Source: JALZAH01 sp051000755 | Lineage (GTDB): Bacteria; Actinomycetota; Acidimicrobiia; Acidimicrobiales; Palsa-688 | Length of the DNA: 64,000 bases | Direction: 5' to 3' | Assembly (NCBI GenBank): GCA_051000755.1 | Contig: JBPCNZ010000108.1 | Coordinates: 1-64,000, forward strand | The notes under the pieces: generated by a model | Told to the model about the DNA's origin: nothing | What the model saw: the letters and a program-made list of their open reading frames with translations, nothing else | Database searches by the model: none | Position numbers and translations under genes: made by a program | Shown here: one piece after another, positions 37,606-46,165 of the stretch | How positions within the stretch are numbered: position 1 is the first letter of the stretch | Layout of the letters: every line of letters starts with the position of its first letter

Positions 37606-38364
37606 TCACGCTGGGACACCAGCGGGCTGGTCCCGGCCGGTCTGCGCCACGGACGCCCCGTCGGCGATGATCTCCCCGTCCCGGAGGCGGATGGTGCGCT
37701 GCGTGTAGGCGGCGAGGTCATTCTCGTGGGTGATCAGCACGATGGTTCGCCCCGCGTCATGGAGACGGGCCAAGGTGGCCATGATGTCGGCGCTGGCCCT
37801 GGTGTCGAGGTTGCCGGTCGGTTCGTCGGCGAGGATCAGCGACGGGTTGGTGACCATGGCGCGGGCCACCGCCACCCGCTGCTGCTGTCCTCCGGACATC
37901 TCGTTGGGGAGATGGTCGAGGCGGTCGCCGAGGCCGACGTCGTCCAAAGCTTCGAGGGCCCGCCGGCGCCGCTCCTTGACCTTGATGCCTGCGTAGGCAA
38001 GGGGCAGCTCCACATTGGCGAGGGCCGAGGTCCGCGGTATCAGGTTGAAGCTCTGGAAGACGAACCCGATCTTGCGGTTTCTGATCCGGGCGAGGGTCGC
38101 GTCCTCGAGATTGCGCACGTCGACCCCGTCCAGCCAGTAACGGCCGCGGGAGGGGACATCGAGGCAGCCGATGATGTTCATCAGGGTGGACTTCCCCGAC
38201 CCTGACGCCCCCATCACGGCAACGAAGTCACCCCGGCGCACGACGAGCGAGATGTTGGTGAGGGCGTGCACGTCGGTGCCGCCGACCCGGTAGTTCTTGG
38301 CCACGTGGCGCAGGGCGATGACCTCGGCGGGACCCCGCCCGTTGGTCGTGGGCTCGGACGTCAT
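37606..38364 (-). CDS. MacB/LolD-like ABC transporter ATP-binding protein
   Basis: A 252-residue ATPase. Walker A is GASGSGKSTLMNIIGCLD, the signature LPNEMSGGQQQRVAVARAM, Walker B PSLILADEPTGNLDT and the H-loop IVLITHE. The pattern of the LolD/MacB class is clear. It starts with ATG 38364, one base overlapping the adaptor stop. The C-terminal tail (AQTGRDQPAGVPA) extends past the domain. It energises the MacB permease encoded next. Confidence 0.95.
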   Translation of the reverse strand: MTSEPTTNGRGPAEVIALRHVAKNYRVGGTDVHALTNISLVVRRGDFVAVMGASGSGKSTLMNIIGCLDVPSRGRYWLDGVDVRNLEDATLARIRNRKIGFVFQSFNLIPRTSALANVELPLAYAGIKVKERRRRALEALDDVGLGDRLDHLPNEMSGGQQQRVAVARAMVTNPSLILADEPTGNLDTRASADIMATLARLHDAGRTIVLITHENDLAAYTQRTIRLRDGEIIADGASVAQTGRDQPAGVPA

Positions 38365-40070
38365 CAGCCGCCTGATCCTCGGGTGGTGGCGCCGCCGAAG
38401 CCGCCCCCGCCTCCGCTGCCTCCGAGGCCTCCGCCACCGAGGCCTCCTCCACCACCTCCGAGGCCTCCTCCGCCACCTCCGAGGCCTCCGGCTCCGAGGC
38501 CGCCGGTTCGGGTGGTTCCTGCCGTGCCCGTGGTGCCGGTCGACGCGGTGGCCCGGGCGGCCGGCTCGACGACCACCTCGCCGGCGCGCAGACTGGAGGT
38601 GACCTCGGTCGTAGAGTCGCCCACGAGTCCCAGAGTGACGGATCTGGTCGTCTGGCGCCCATTGGCCAGCACCTGGACCGTCGATGACCGGCCCGCCGTG
38701 GTGATGGCGGCGGTCGGAAGGACGATCACGTTCGCCTTCGAGGCCACCACGACGGCCGCCGATGCCGTCATGCCGACTTTCACCGTGGCCGGAGGATTGA
38801 CGAGGCTGATCGTGGCGTCATAGGTGACGACGTTGCTCACCACGGTGGCGGTCGGGCTCACCGCTGTGACCGTGCCGGTCACGGTGGTGTTCGGCAGGGC
38901 ATCGAGGGTGATGGTGGCGTTCTGGTGGATGGCCAGCTTGGAGGCGTCCGCCTCCGCATATCCGGCCACCACTTCGAGGTTGCCCTGGTTGGTCAGGGTG
39001 AACAGGGTCGACGCGGTGCTCGACGTCGTCGAGCTCCCACTGGCTGCTGTCGATCCCGACGACGCTCCGGTGGACCCCGACGACGCTCCGGTCGACCCCG
39101 ACGACGCTCCGGTCGACCCCGACGACGCTCCGTTCGACCCCGACGACGCTCCGGTCGACCCCGACGACGCTCCGGTCGACCCCGCGGCGCCGCCCGAGGT
39201 CGATGGGGTACCGCCGCCGGCGGTGCCGCTTGATGCCGTGCTGCCCGATGTTCCTGCGGACCCGGACGAACCGGTCCCGGTCGATGAAGATGCGGTCGAG
39301 CCTCCGGTCACGGTCTGGCCGACCGAGGTGTTGACGGCTGTGAGGGTGCCGGCGAACGGCGCCGTGAGGGTGGCGTTGTTCAGTGCGGTCTGATCGGTCG
39401 CCACCGTCATCTGGTCCTGGGTGATGGCGGCCTGATCCTGGGCCAGGGAGGCGGGACTGACGTATTGCTTGGTGGCGATGGAGAGTTGATCGTCGTTCAG
39501 CGCGTTCTCTGCCTGGGCCAGGGCGTTCTGCGCACTCGTCACTCCCTGGGCGTTGTTGCTCCCGGCCGCATTGTTCAGGCCCGTCTGGGCAGAAGCCACT
39601 GCGTTCTCGGCTTGATCGAGGGTCGCCGCGTCCTGGGCCTTCTGGGGCGGTGTCTCGTTGCCCGACTGGGCCACGCTCAGGTTGTCCTGGGCGGCCGTCA
39701 GGTTGTCCTGGGCCACGGTGAGGTTGGCTTGGGCGGCGGCTGGATCGAGCTTGGCCAGGACGGCGCCGGCAGGCACCTGCTGGCCGACACCGGCGTCCAC
39801 CTCGCTCACCGTGCCGCTGGTGGCGAACCCGAACGACGATGTCTGGGCCGAGGCCACGTTCCCGGTCGCGGTCACCGACGATTGCACCGTGCCCGTCGCG
39901 GCCGTGACCGTACGGGTCGCTGTGCGGGCCGAAGCCTGGTGGAAGACCGTCTGCAGGCCGAGGAGGACCAGGACGACGACAACGACCACCAGCGCACCGT
40001 TGATCGCCATGAACCGCCGGTCGTGCAGCCGACTCACCAGGTCCGCCCGTGGCCCGTCGGGCCGTCGCAC
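38364..40070 (-). CDS. HlyD/MacA-like efflux adaptor with repetitive linker
   Basis: A 568-residue membrane fusion protein. One TM helix follows the N-terminus (INGALVVVVVVLVLLGLQTVF), then a barrel-sandwich (lipoyl-like) domain (GNVASAQTSSFGFATSGTVSEVDAGVGQQVPAGAVLAKLD) and a coiled-coil of repeated QDNLTAAQDN/NALAQAENAL. A central insertion holds six GASSGST repeats (the 21-bp DNA repeat), and the C-terminus is a Gly-rich tail (GGLGAGGLGGGG). GTG 40070 is the start; ATG 40010 is possible. Connects the MacB-like transporter to the extracellular side. Confidence 0.88.
   Translation of the reverse strand: MRRPDGPRADLVSRLHDRRFMAINGALVVVVVVLVLLGLQTVFHQASARTATRTVTAATGTVQSSVTATGNVASAQTSSFGFATSGTVSEVDAGVGQQVPAGAVLAKLDPAAAQANLTVAQDNLTAAQDNLSVAQSGNETPPQKAQDAATLDQAENAVASAQTGLNNAAGSNNAQGVTSAQNALAQAENALNDDQLSIATKQYVSPASLAQDQAAITQDQMTVATDQTALNNATLTAPFAGTLTAVNTSVGQTVTGGSTASSSTGTGSSGSAGTSGSTASSGTAGGGTPSTSGGAAGSTGASSGSTGASSGSNGASSGSTGASSGSTGASSGSTGASSGSTAASGSSTTSSTASTLFTLTNQGNLEVVAGYAEADASKLAIHQNATITLDALPNTTVTGTVTAVSPTATVVSNVVTYDATISLVNPPATVKVGMTASAAVVVASKANVIVLPTAAITTAGRSSTVQVLANGRQTTRSVTLGLVGDSTTEVTSSLRAGEVVVEPAARATASTGTTGTAGTTRTGGLGAGGLGGGGGGLGGGGGGLGGGGLGGSGGGGGFGGATTRGSGG
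39061..39186. repeat. Six tandem 21-bp units in the MacA-like gene
   Basis: Units such as GACGCTCCGGTCGACCCCGAC recur six times, with start positions every 21 bases from 39061 to 39166, in phase with the reading frame (7 residues each, GASSGST). Copies differ at single positions (one carries TGGACC, one GTTCG, and the last ends in GCGG). The repeat lengthens the flexible linker of the adaptor. Confidence 0.9.
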
Positions 40071-40101
40071 GCCGACTCCTCGATCGTGCCGACCTGGGCG
40101 G

Positions 40102-40815
40102 TCATGACGAAGCCCCGGTCGTCGACGTGGTGGTGGTGGCGCCGCCCGGGGCCGGTCGCAGCGAGGCGCAGGCGGTCAGTGCGGCATTGACGGTTGGGTT
40201 CGACCGGTCGAGGCCCCCCAGACCTCGGCCCCCGTAGCCCGGTCCGGCGGAGCCGGTGCTCGTCGACGACGGTGCGGTTGGGGGCGGGACGGTGGTCGAT
40301 GAGCCGACGGCGGTCGTCGTCGTGGTCCGGCTCCCTGGCGTGGGCAGTGTCACACCGTGCAGCTCGAGACAGTTGCGGTAAGCGGCCGCCGCCGGGCTGG
40401 TGATCCGGTTTCCGCCGCCGAAGCCGGTCCCAGCCGGCAGCAGGCCCCGGCATGCCCGCAGGCCAGCTCGAACCTGGGTCTGGGTCACGCCGGCCGGAAG
40501 GGACGAAGGCGTGGCCCGGCCAGGGGCGCCACTCCCAGCCGGCGGCGAACCGCTGGCGCCTGGGCCCCCAGGTCCGCCAGGTCCGCCCGTTCCGCTTCGC
40601 CGACCTCCGAGGCGGGTGGCAGCCGACGCGGGGATGCCCTGCTTCTCCATGCACGACACGAACGCGGTCTGGCCTTTCACCGTCGTGGCCGTGGCCGACA
40701 CCTTGGTGGAGCCCCCGCACGCAGCGGTCAGGCTGGCCAGGGTGACAGCGGCGAGGGCCAGGGAGCCCATACGGCCGCAACGAGGTCGGTGAACCCGAGA
40801 ACTGGTTATCGGCAT
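40102..40815 (-). CDS. Lipoprotein with spaced Cys motifs, MacAB operon
   Basis: A 237-residue lipoprotein; the signal peptide ends in the lipobox LTAAC. The mature protein contains repeated short Cys segments (AFVSCMEKQGIP, RACRGLLP, AYRNCLELHGV, LTACASLRP), separated by Gly/Pro- and Ser/Thr-rich linkers. This CxxxxG pattern is recurrent in actinobacterial lipoproteins linked to MacAB operons. It lies 31 bases upstream of the adaptor on the same strand, so it is probably surface-exposed and co-expressed. Function unknown. Confidence 0.75.
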   Translation of the reverse strand: MPITSSRVHRPRCGRMGSLALAAVTLASLTAACGGSTKVSATATTVKGQTAFVSCMEKQGIPASAATRLGGRRSGTGGPGGPGGPGASGSPPAGSGAPGRATPSSLPAGVTQTQVRAGLRACRGLLPAGTGFGGGNRITSPAAAAYRNCLELHGVTLPTPGSRTTTTTAVGSSTTVPPPTAPSSTSTGSAGPGYGGRGLGGLDRSNPTVNAALTACASLRPAPGGATTTTSTTGASS

Positions 40816-40935
40816 GCCACGAAGTAGAGACGCTGATCCTGGGTCTTCCCTGTGAGCCGCCTGGGATCAACCTGAGACAGACCCCCCAGGGGTGAGGAGG
40901 CCGTCTCCTTGAGCGTCAATGATTTCAGAACGGTG

Positions 40936-41472
40936 CTACAACCAGCTGAGCCGGGCGGCTTCGACCTCGTCCCCGGGTCCGGTTGCCAATTCTCCGGCAT
41001 GGACCCGTGCCAGCAGCCGACTCACTGCGTCGAGGATCTCCGGGACTGCGTCGCGCAACTGGCGGGCGTCGTCGGGCCCCACGCTGGCCGGGTCGAGCTG
41101 GGCCTGGTCGAGCAGCTTCGGCAGATCAGCGAGGGCTTCACCCAACCACGCCACCGGCTGGGCTGACAGGGCGGGATCGAATGACCGCTTGCCGGGCTCC
41201 CAGCCCCGAAACGCCGGGTGGTGGTGGGTCCGGTCGAACGACCCGGGCGGGCCGTCGGCCGTCTCGAGCAGATCGGCCCGCCACACTGGCCGGTCCACGG
41301 AGATGGGACGGGCGGCGTAGACGGAGCCGTCCGCTGAACCCGCCTCGAGGAGGCGGACCTCGAGGCGAACGCCGCGCTCGGCGCCCTCCTGACCCTCATC
41401 CGGGGCGGGGTCGACAAAATACAGATCGCTGACCACCACACCGATCTGTTGGAAACCGAACATGTACAGCAT
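40936..41472 (-). CDS. Conserved hypothetical protein
   Basis: A 178-residue soluble protein, starting MLYMFGFQQIGVVVSDLYFVDP. It contains HHHPAFRGWEPGKRSFD and WLGEALADLPKLLDQA, with a mainly acidic, helical C-terminus. No domain is recognised. Frame is open to 41589, but the upstream part is Arg/Gly-rich and overlaps the region antisense to the aldo/keto reductase leader, so I prefer ATG 41472. Divergent from the reductase gene. Confidence 0.7.
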   Translation of the reverse strand: MLYMFGFQQIGVVVSDLYFVDPAPDEGQEGAERGVRLEVRLLEAGSADGSVYAARPISVDRPVWRADLLETADGPPGSFDRTHHHPAFRGWEPGKRSFDPALSAQPVAWLGEALADLPKLLDQAQLDPASVGPDDARQLRDAVPEILDAVSRLLARVHAGELATGPGDEVEAARLSWL

Positions 41473-41618
41473 GGGGACCGGCTCTCCCTTACGTCGAACT
41501 CGACCGATCAGCCTACGCCTTCCCCCGCCTGAGGCCACCGTCGGCAACTCGCCGCCGCCCCGGCCTGGGACGAGTCGGGCCGCCCGCACATCTCGGCACG
41601 GTCTGGTAGACGTGGATC

Positions 41619-42589
41619 ATGGACTACGTATCTCTCGGTACCACCGGACTTCAGGTCTCGAGGATCTGCCTCGGCTGCATGAGCTACGGCGAACCCGATC
41701 GCGGCAATCATCCGTGGTCACTCGGCAAGGAGACGGCCGAGCCGTTCTTTCGCCAGGCGCTCGACGCGGGCATCAACTTCTTCGATACGGCCAACGTCTA
41801 TTCGGCAGGCAGCAGCGAGGAGATCACCGGGCACGTCCTGTTGTCGATGGTGCCCCGCGACGAGGTGGTCATCGCCACCAAGGTCCATGGGCGGATGCGT
41901 CCGGGGCCCAATGGCCAGGGTCTGTCCCGCCGGGCCATCCTCAGCGAGATCGACAACAGCCTTTCCCGGCTGGGCACGGACTACGTGGACCTGTACCAGA
42001 TCCATCGCTGGGACTATGACACGCCGATCGAGGAGACCCTCGAGGCCCTTCATGATGTGGTCAAGGCCGGCAAGGCCCGCTACATCGGAGCGTCGTCGAT
42101 GCACTCCTGGCAGTTCGCCCAGGCTCTTTACACCGCCGACCTCAACGGGTGGACCCGTTTCGTCAGCATGCAGAACCACTACAACCTCCTCTACCGGGAG
42201 GAGGAGCGGGAGATGCTCCCCCTGTGTGCCGACCAAGGCGTCGGTTCCATCCCTTGGAGCCCGCTGGCCCGCGGCCGCCTGGCCCGGCCATGGGCGGAGC
42301 AGACGTCACGGTCTGAAACCGACGAGTTCGGTCGCTCCCTCTACAGCGAGGACGACCGGTCGATCGTGGACGCGGTGATCGATGTGGCCGACAAGCGGGG
42401 GATCGCCCCCGCCCAGGGGCGTTGGCGTGGCTGCTGGCCAAGCCCGTCGTCGACGCTCCGATCGTCGGCGCGACCCGATCGCACCATCTCGATGACGCCG
42501 TCGCCGCTGTCGACGTCAGGCTGGACGACTCGGAGATCGAATCCCTGGAGAAGGCGTACCAGCCCCACCGGGTGGCCGGCTTCCGCTGA
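41619..42589 (+). pseudogene. Aldo/keto reductase gene with a single-base frameshift
   Basis: Read through, about 323 residues of an AKR (YghZ/Kvbeta-like). It has LGTTGLQVSRICLGCMSYG, FFDTANVYSAGSSEE (catalytic Asp and Tyr), VVIATKVHG (Lys), DLYQIHRWD, and GASSMHSWQFAQAL. After GIAPAQ, near the GGGG run at 42417-42420, one base is missing. The correct continuation in the shifted frame is ALAWLLAKPVVDAPIVGAT, then HHLDDAVAAVDVRLDDSEIESL, with a stop at 42587-42589. Either a sequencing error or a genuine inactivation. Confidence 0.8.
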
Positions 42590-42966
42590 TCGTGGTCGGT
42601 GGGTGCCGGCGGTGCCCGTCGCCGGCGCCGTGAACCGAACACACCGATCTGAGGCCGGTCGTGAACCAAAGATGCTGTCTGACAGTACATTCGGTTCGCG
42701 AGCGGGAAAGAACCGGTACAAGCGGTTCATGCCGGCTCCTCACCAAGCGCACTCATGTCGCACCCCCGGTGCAAGCGGTTCACGCCGACCCCGCCGCCGG
42801 CACCCGCTCCAGGCGCCCCAGGCAGTGGAATGGGCCGCCCGCCCGTGGAACGTGGCACGGACCGGGACGCTTCCCGCAGTGATCGGCTTGTACCAATTCG
42901 TTCCGAAGCCTAGGGTCAAAAGTGAGGTCGACGAGCCGACCTCAAGACAGGGGGGAAATCAGAAAG
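42590..42966 (+). promoter_or_regulatory. Intergenic region upstream of the hydrogenase operon, with palindrome and direct repeats
   Basis: No gene is seen in this 377-base gap. Near its end is a perfect inverted repeat GAGGTCG (42924-42930) / CGACCTC (42937-42943), spacer ACGAGC, 23 bases before the PadR ATG; it is a strong candidate PadR operator. Upstream are two imperfect direct repeats, CCGGTACAAGCGGTTCATGC (42713-) and CCGGTGCAAGCGGTTCACGC (42766-), 20 of 22 matching. GAACCGAA / TTCGGTTC arms also occur near 42633 and 42691. GGGGGAAATCAGAAAG precedes the start. Confidence 0.55.
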
Positions 42967-43365
42967 ATGGCGCGCGGCGGAGAAGGCGACACTCCAACCG
43001 AACCTTGCCGGCCGACCTCTCATTTCAATCTCGCGGCCCCGCGCAACTTTCTCTATCCGGCCATCCTGCTTTTGCTGGGCGAAGAGGCCAGGCACGGGTA
43101 TCGGTTGCTGGACGCGCTCCTCTCCCTCGGATTCGGTCCGGTGGATAGGGCCAGCGTGTACCGGGCCCTTTCGGAGATGGAGACAGATCAGTTCCTCCAG
43201 TCGTGGCGGGCCCCGGCAACGGCAGGCTCGCCTCGCCACGTCTACGGCGTCACCGATGCCGGCATGGTCGCTCTCCGAGGGTGGATGGCCGTCGTGGCCG
43301 AAGAGCGCGACGCTCTGGAGTCGGTGCTCAAGCGCTTCGATGTCATGCTCGGGGAGGAACGATGA
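42967..43365 (+). CDS. PadR-family transcriptional regulator at the head of the hydrogenase operon
   Basis: A 132-residue regulator; winged-helix DNA-binding region PAILLLLGEEARHGYRLLDAL...ASVYRALSEMETDQFLQ...RHVYGVTDAGMVALRGW, followed by a short C-terminal helix (ERDALESVLKRFD), as in PadR-s1. ATG 42967 is chosen over an upstream frame start. Its stop overlaps the ATG of the SIS-HypC gene (ATGATG). With the palindrome just upstream, it probably senses a small ligand and controls itself and the hydrogenase genes. Confidence 0.85.
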   Translation: MARGGEGDTPTEPCRPTSHFNLAAPRNFLYPAILLLLGEEARHGYRLLDALLSLGFGPVDRASVYRALSEMETDQFLQSWRAPATAGSPRHVYGVTDAGMVALRGWMAVVAEERDALESVLKRFDVMLGEER

Positions 43366-44126
43366 TGCCAACGAAGACCTCCGGCGAACCGTCGACGGTC
43401 CCTGCCACGCCCGACGTCCTCGGCGGGCTGTCCGCCGATCTGGCCGATGCCGCCTTGGCGCTGGCCACCCATTACGCCGCCGGGGCCACCCTGTGGTGTC
43501 ACGCGCCCCAGTGGCCGGCCCACGCCCACCACGTGGCGGTGGAGTTCGTCCATCCGGTCATCGTTGGCAAGCGGGCCCTTCCCGCGGTGGTGGTTCCCGC
43601 CCACGAGCCGGTGGGATCCCTGCGGGTGTTGAGCCGGCCGGGTGATGTGCTCCTCGCGGTGGCCGACGCCACCGATCCGACGGTGGCCGACACCATGCTC
43701 CGCGCCCCGGCTTGGGGCCTCGAGACCATCTGGATCGGCGCCGGCCCCCGGCCCCCGAGCGGCGCCGCCGACCACCTCCTGTGGCTCGACGATGCCGGGG
43801 ACCGAGCCCCCCACACTGGCGAGCTGGTCCTGCTCTACCACGTCCTGTGGGAGCTGACCCACGTGTGCTTCGAGCACCCCGGGCTGCTCGAGAGTCGACT
43901 CGACGAAGCCGCCTGTGCCGTCGATCCAGAGGCAGGGACCTGCATCACCTGCTCCGACGAGGGCCGGGTGGCCGAGGTCGTGAGCGTCGGGCCCGACTCA
44001 GCTGTCGTGCGGGCCGCCGGCCAGCTGGAGGAGGCGGACGTCACCTTGGTCGGGCCGGTGGGCCCCGGGGACGTCGTCCTTCTTCACGCAGGCACAGCCA
44101 TCTCCCGTCTCGGGGAGGATTCGTGA
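43362..44126 (+). CDS. Fusion of a degenerate SIS-like domain to a HypC-like chaperone
   Basis: 254 residues in two parts. Residues about 20-175 look like an SIS (sugar isomerase) fold without the GNGGS phosphate loop; the second half (SRPGDVLLAVADATDPTVADTMLRAP, split about 91-116, and TGELVLLYHVLWELTH) aligns with SIS domains. Residues 194-254 are HypC-like: CITCSDEGRVAEVVSV (Cys194, Cys197), then VGPGDVVLLHAGTAI (His242). Free HypC needs its N-terminal Cys2; here the Cys is internal. HypC binds HypD and carries the Fe(CN)2CO group to the large subunit. The ATG overlaps PadR, so it is first in the operon. Function of the fusion is not described to my knowledge. Confidence 0.8.
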   Translation: MMPTKTSGEPSTVPATPDVLGGLSADLADAALALATHYAAGATLWCHAPQWPAHAHHVAVEFVHPVIVGKRALPAVVVPAHEPVGSLRVLSRPGDVLLAVADATDPTVADTMLRAPAWGLETIWIGAGPRPPSGAADHLLWLDDAGDRAPHTGELVLLYHVLWELTHVCFEHPGLLESRLDEAACAVDPEAGTCITCSDEGRVAEVVSVGPDSAVVRAAGQLEEADVTLVGPVGPGDVVLLHAGTAISRLGEDS

Positions 44127-44192
44127 CTGCCGCCCGTCCGACCGCGCCGGCCGCTGCCGCCCGGGCAAGGGGCTGGGCGAGAGGACCGTCAC

Positions 44193-44849
44193 ATGGCGCC
44201 TGAGCAGACAGACTTCCTGTATCCCTTCATCGAAGGCGGCGAGCGGGACTCGCGTTCCCTGCTGACGGATCTGGCCGCCTCGGCTGAGGCCAAAGCCGTG
44301 GAGAGCCTCCGGCTGCGCACCAAGACCCTGGCCGCCACCGCCGATCAACTCCAGGAGGCGGCGGAGGCCATGGCGGCCCGATTCAACGCCGGCGGCCGGC
44401 TGTTCACCTTCGGCAACGGGGGAAGCTCGACCGACGCCGCCACCGTGGCCGACCTGTTCGCCAGCCCGCCGGACGGCACGCCCCTTCCTGCCCTCACGCT
44501 GGCCTGCGACGAAGCCATCCTCACCGCCCTGGGCAACGATGTCGGTTTCGACCTCGTCTTCTCCCGGCAGATGATCGCCCATGCCCACCCCGGCGACATG
44601 GCGCTCGGGGTGTCCACCAGCGGCAACTCCAGAAACGTGGTCCTGGCCCTCGAGGAGGCCACTCGCCGGGAGGTGCTCACCCTCGGCCTGGTCGGCTACG
44701 ACGGAGGCCAGATGGCTCGCTCCGATCTCGACCACTGCTTCGTCGTGGGCTCCGACAGCGTGCATCGCATCCAGGAGACACAGGCGTTCCTGGTCTTCGA
44801 CCTGTGGCGGCGGGTGCAGGCGGCCCGCCGCCCGAAAGGCAACGCATGA
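44193..44849 (+). CDS. SIS-domain protein, GmhA-like but lacking isomerase residues
   Basis: 218 residues, GmhA-like. The phosphate-binding loop GNGGSSTDA (residues 75-82) and STSGNSRNVVLAL (141-153) are kept. The catalytic Glu of GmhA (E. coli Glu65) aligns near Asp87/Leu88, and the catalytic His (E. coli His180, in the QEIH motif) is Gln197 (IQETQ), so sedoheptulose 7-phosphate isomerase activity is unlikely. It follows the SIS-HypC fusion by 66 bases, and its stop overlaps hypE. A heterodimer with the fusion is plausible; it may bind a phosphosugar. Confidence 0.85.
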   Translation: MAPEQTDFLYPFIEGGERDSRSLLTDLAASAEAKAVESLRLRTKTLAATADQLQEAAEAMAARFNAGGRLFTFGNGGSSTDAATVADLFASPPDGTPLPALTLACDEAILTALGNDVGFDLVFSRQMIAHAHPGDMALGVSTSGNSRNVVLALEEATRREVLTLGLVGYDGGQMARSDLDHCFVVGSDSVHRIQETQAFLVFDLWRRVQAARRPKGNA

Positions 44850-46114
44850 CCGACACCGATCCCGGCCCCTCCGGGACCCACCCGCCCGATGCGGCCAACC
44901 CGGCCCCCGATGTCACCGACCCGGGGACCAGCGCGCCCGATGGCGCAGACCCGGGGACCGACCTGCCCCGGGCAAGGAAGCGGGCGGGGTTGCCGGACAG
45001 TCGGGGCAACGGCGCAGACGCGGAGGCGCGGGAGTCGGCCGTGTTGGAGCGGATCGAGAGGTTCCGGCGCCGGCGGTCCCGCCTGCGCGACACGATCGTC
45101 ACCCTGGCCCATGGCGCCGGCGGCAAGTCCTCGGCGGCGCTGATCGACGAGGTCTTCCGGCCCGTGTTCGCCGATCTGGACGAGTCCGGGGCCGTGGTGG
45201 ACATGCCGCTCAACGACGGGGCCCTGATGGAGCTGCCTTCGGGTGAGCGGTTGGCGTTCAGCACCGACTCCTTCGTTGTCAAGCCCCTCACGTTCCCGGG
45301 AGGATCCATCGGTGACCTGGCGGTCAATGGCACGGTCAACGACCTGGCCATGATGGGCGCCAAGCCGGCTTGGCTGTCGGCCGCCTTCGTCCTCGAGGAG
45401 GGTTTCGCCATCGACGAGCTGCGGGTGATCGCCGCCGACATGGGGACGGCCGCCGGGAAGGCTGGCGTCCGGGTCGTGACCGGCGACACCAAGGTCGTCA
45501 ACCGGGGCGCAGCCGACGGGCTCTACGTGACCACGGCCGGTGTGGGCGTGGTCCCTGCGGGTCGCACCCTGTCGCCGGACCGGGTCCGTCCCGGTGACGT
45601 GGTCATCGTGTCCGGGACCATCGCCGATCACGGCATGGCGGTCATGCTGGCGAGGGGAGACCTCAATCTGGAAGCCGACATCCGTTCCGACACGGCCCCG
45701 TTGGGCGAACTGGTCGAACTGCTCTTCTCCGCCGCTCCCGGGACCCGGTGGTTGCGGGACCCGACCCGAGGTGGCGTCGGCACGGTGTGCAACGAGCTGG
45801 CTCGCGACGCAGGTGTCGCGGTCGTGCTGGACGAGGCCCGACTGCCTATCGACCCGGCGGTCAACGGAGCCTGTGACATGCTCGGCATCGACCCGCTCTA
45901 CGTGGCCAACGAGGGGAAGTTCGTCGCCATCGTCGGTCCCGAGGAGGAGGAGGCCGCCCTGGCGGCTCTGCGTTCCCACCCCCTCGGCGCGGGTGCCGTC
46001 CGCATCGGCCAGATCAACGAGGACCCACCCGGCATCGTTGTCCTGCTCACGAGCTTCGGGGGGACCAGGATCGTCGACATGCTCGTCGGCGACCCGTTGC
46101 CCAGGATCTGCTGA
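44846..46114 (+). CDS. hypE: HypE, carbamoyl-dehydratase (cyanide ligand synthesis)
   Basis: Dehydrates the C-terminal thiocarbamate to thiocyanate, giving CN for the active-site iron. The HypE core begins with LAHGAGGKSSAALIDEVF and includes DSFVVKPLTFPGG, GDLAVNGTVNDLAMMGA, VVTGDTKVV, LRDPTRGGVGTVCNELA and ends in PRIC, the carboxyl-terminal Cys that is carbamoylated. It has a 72-residue lead rich in Asp/Pro/Gly (DPGTSAPDGADPGTDLP) unusual for the family. ATG 44846 overlaps the SIS stop. Works with HypF, encoded next. Confidence 0.95.
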   Translation: MTDTDPGPSGTHPPDAANPAPDVTDPGTSAPDGADPGTDLPRARKRAGLPDSRGNGADAEARESAVLERIERFRRRRSRLRDTIVTLAHGAGGKSSAALIDEVFRPVFADLDESGAVVDMPLNDGALMELPSGERLAFSTDSFVVKPLTFPGGSIGDLAVNGTVNDLAMMGAKPAWLSAAFVLEEGFAIDELRVIAADMGTAAGKAGVRVVTGDTKVVNRGAADGLYVTTAGVGVVPAGRTLSPDRVRPGDVVIVSGTIADHGMAVMLARGDLNLEADIRSDTAPLGELVELLFSAAPGTRWLRDPTRGGVGTVCNELARDAGVAVVLDEARLPIDPAVNGACDMLGIDPLYVANEGKFVAIVGPEEEEAALAALRSHPLGAGAVRIGQINEDPPGIVVLLTSFGGTRIVDMLVGDPLPRIC

Positions 46115-46165
46115 GTGCCGCCGCCCTCTCTTTCGCTGACGTTGTTCCGGCGGGGGCGCTGAGCG

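Noticed and set aside
39061..39186. Possible CRISPR array from regularly repeated 21-bp units
   Set aside because: Units are contiguous with no spacers and code for GASSGST in frame, so it is a coding tandem repeat.
44193..44849. Phosphoheptose isomerase (gmhA) for heptose synthesis
   Set aside because: Catalytic Glu and His are not conserved and no other heptose genes are nearby; context is hydrogenase maturation.
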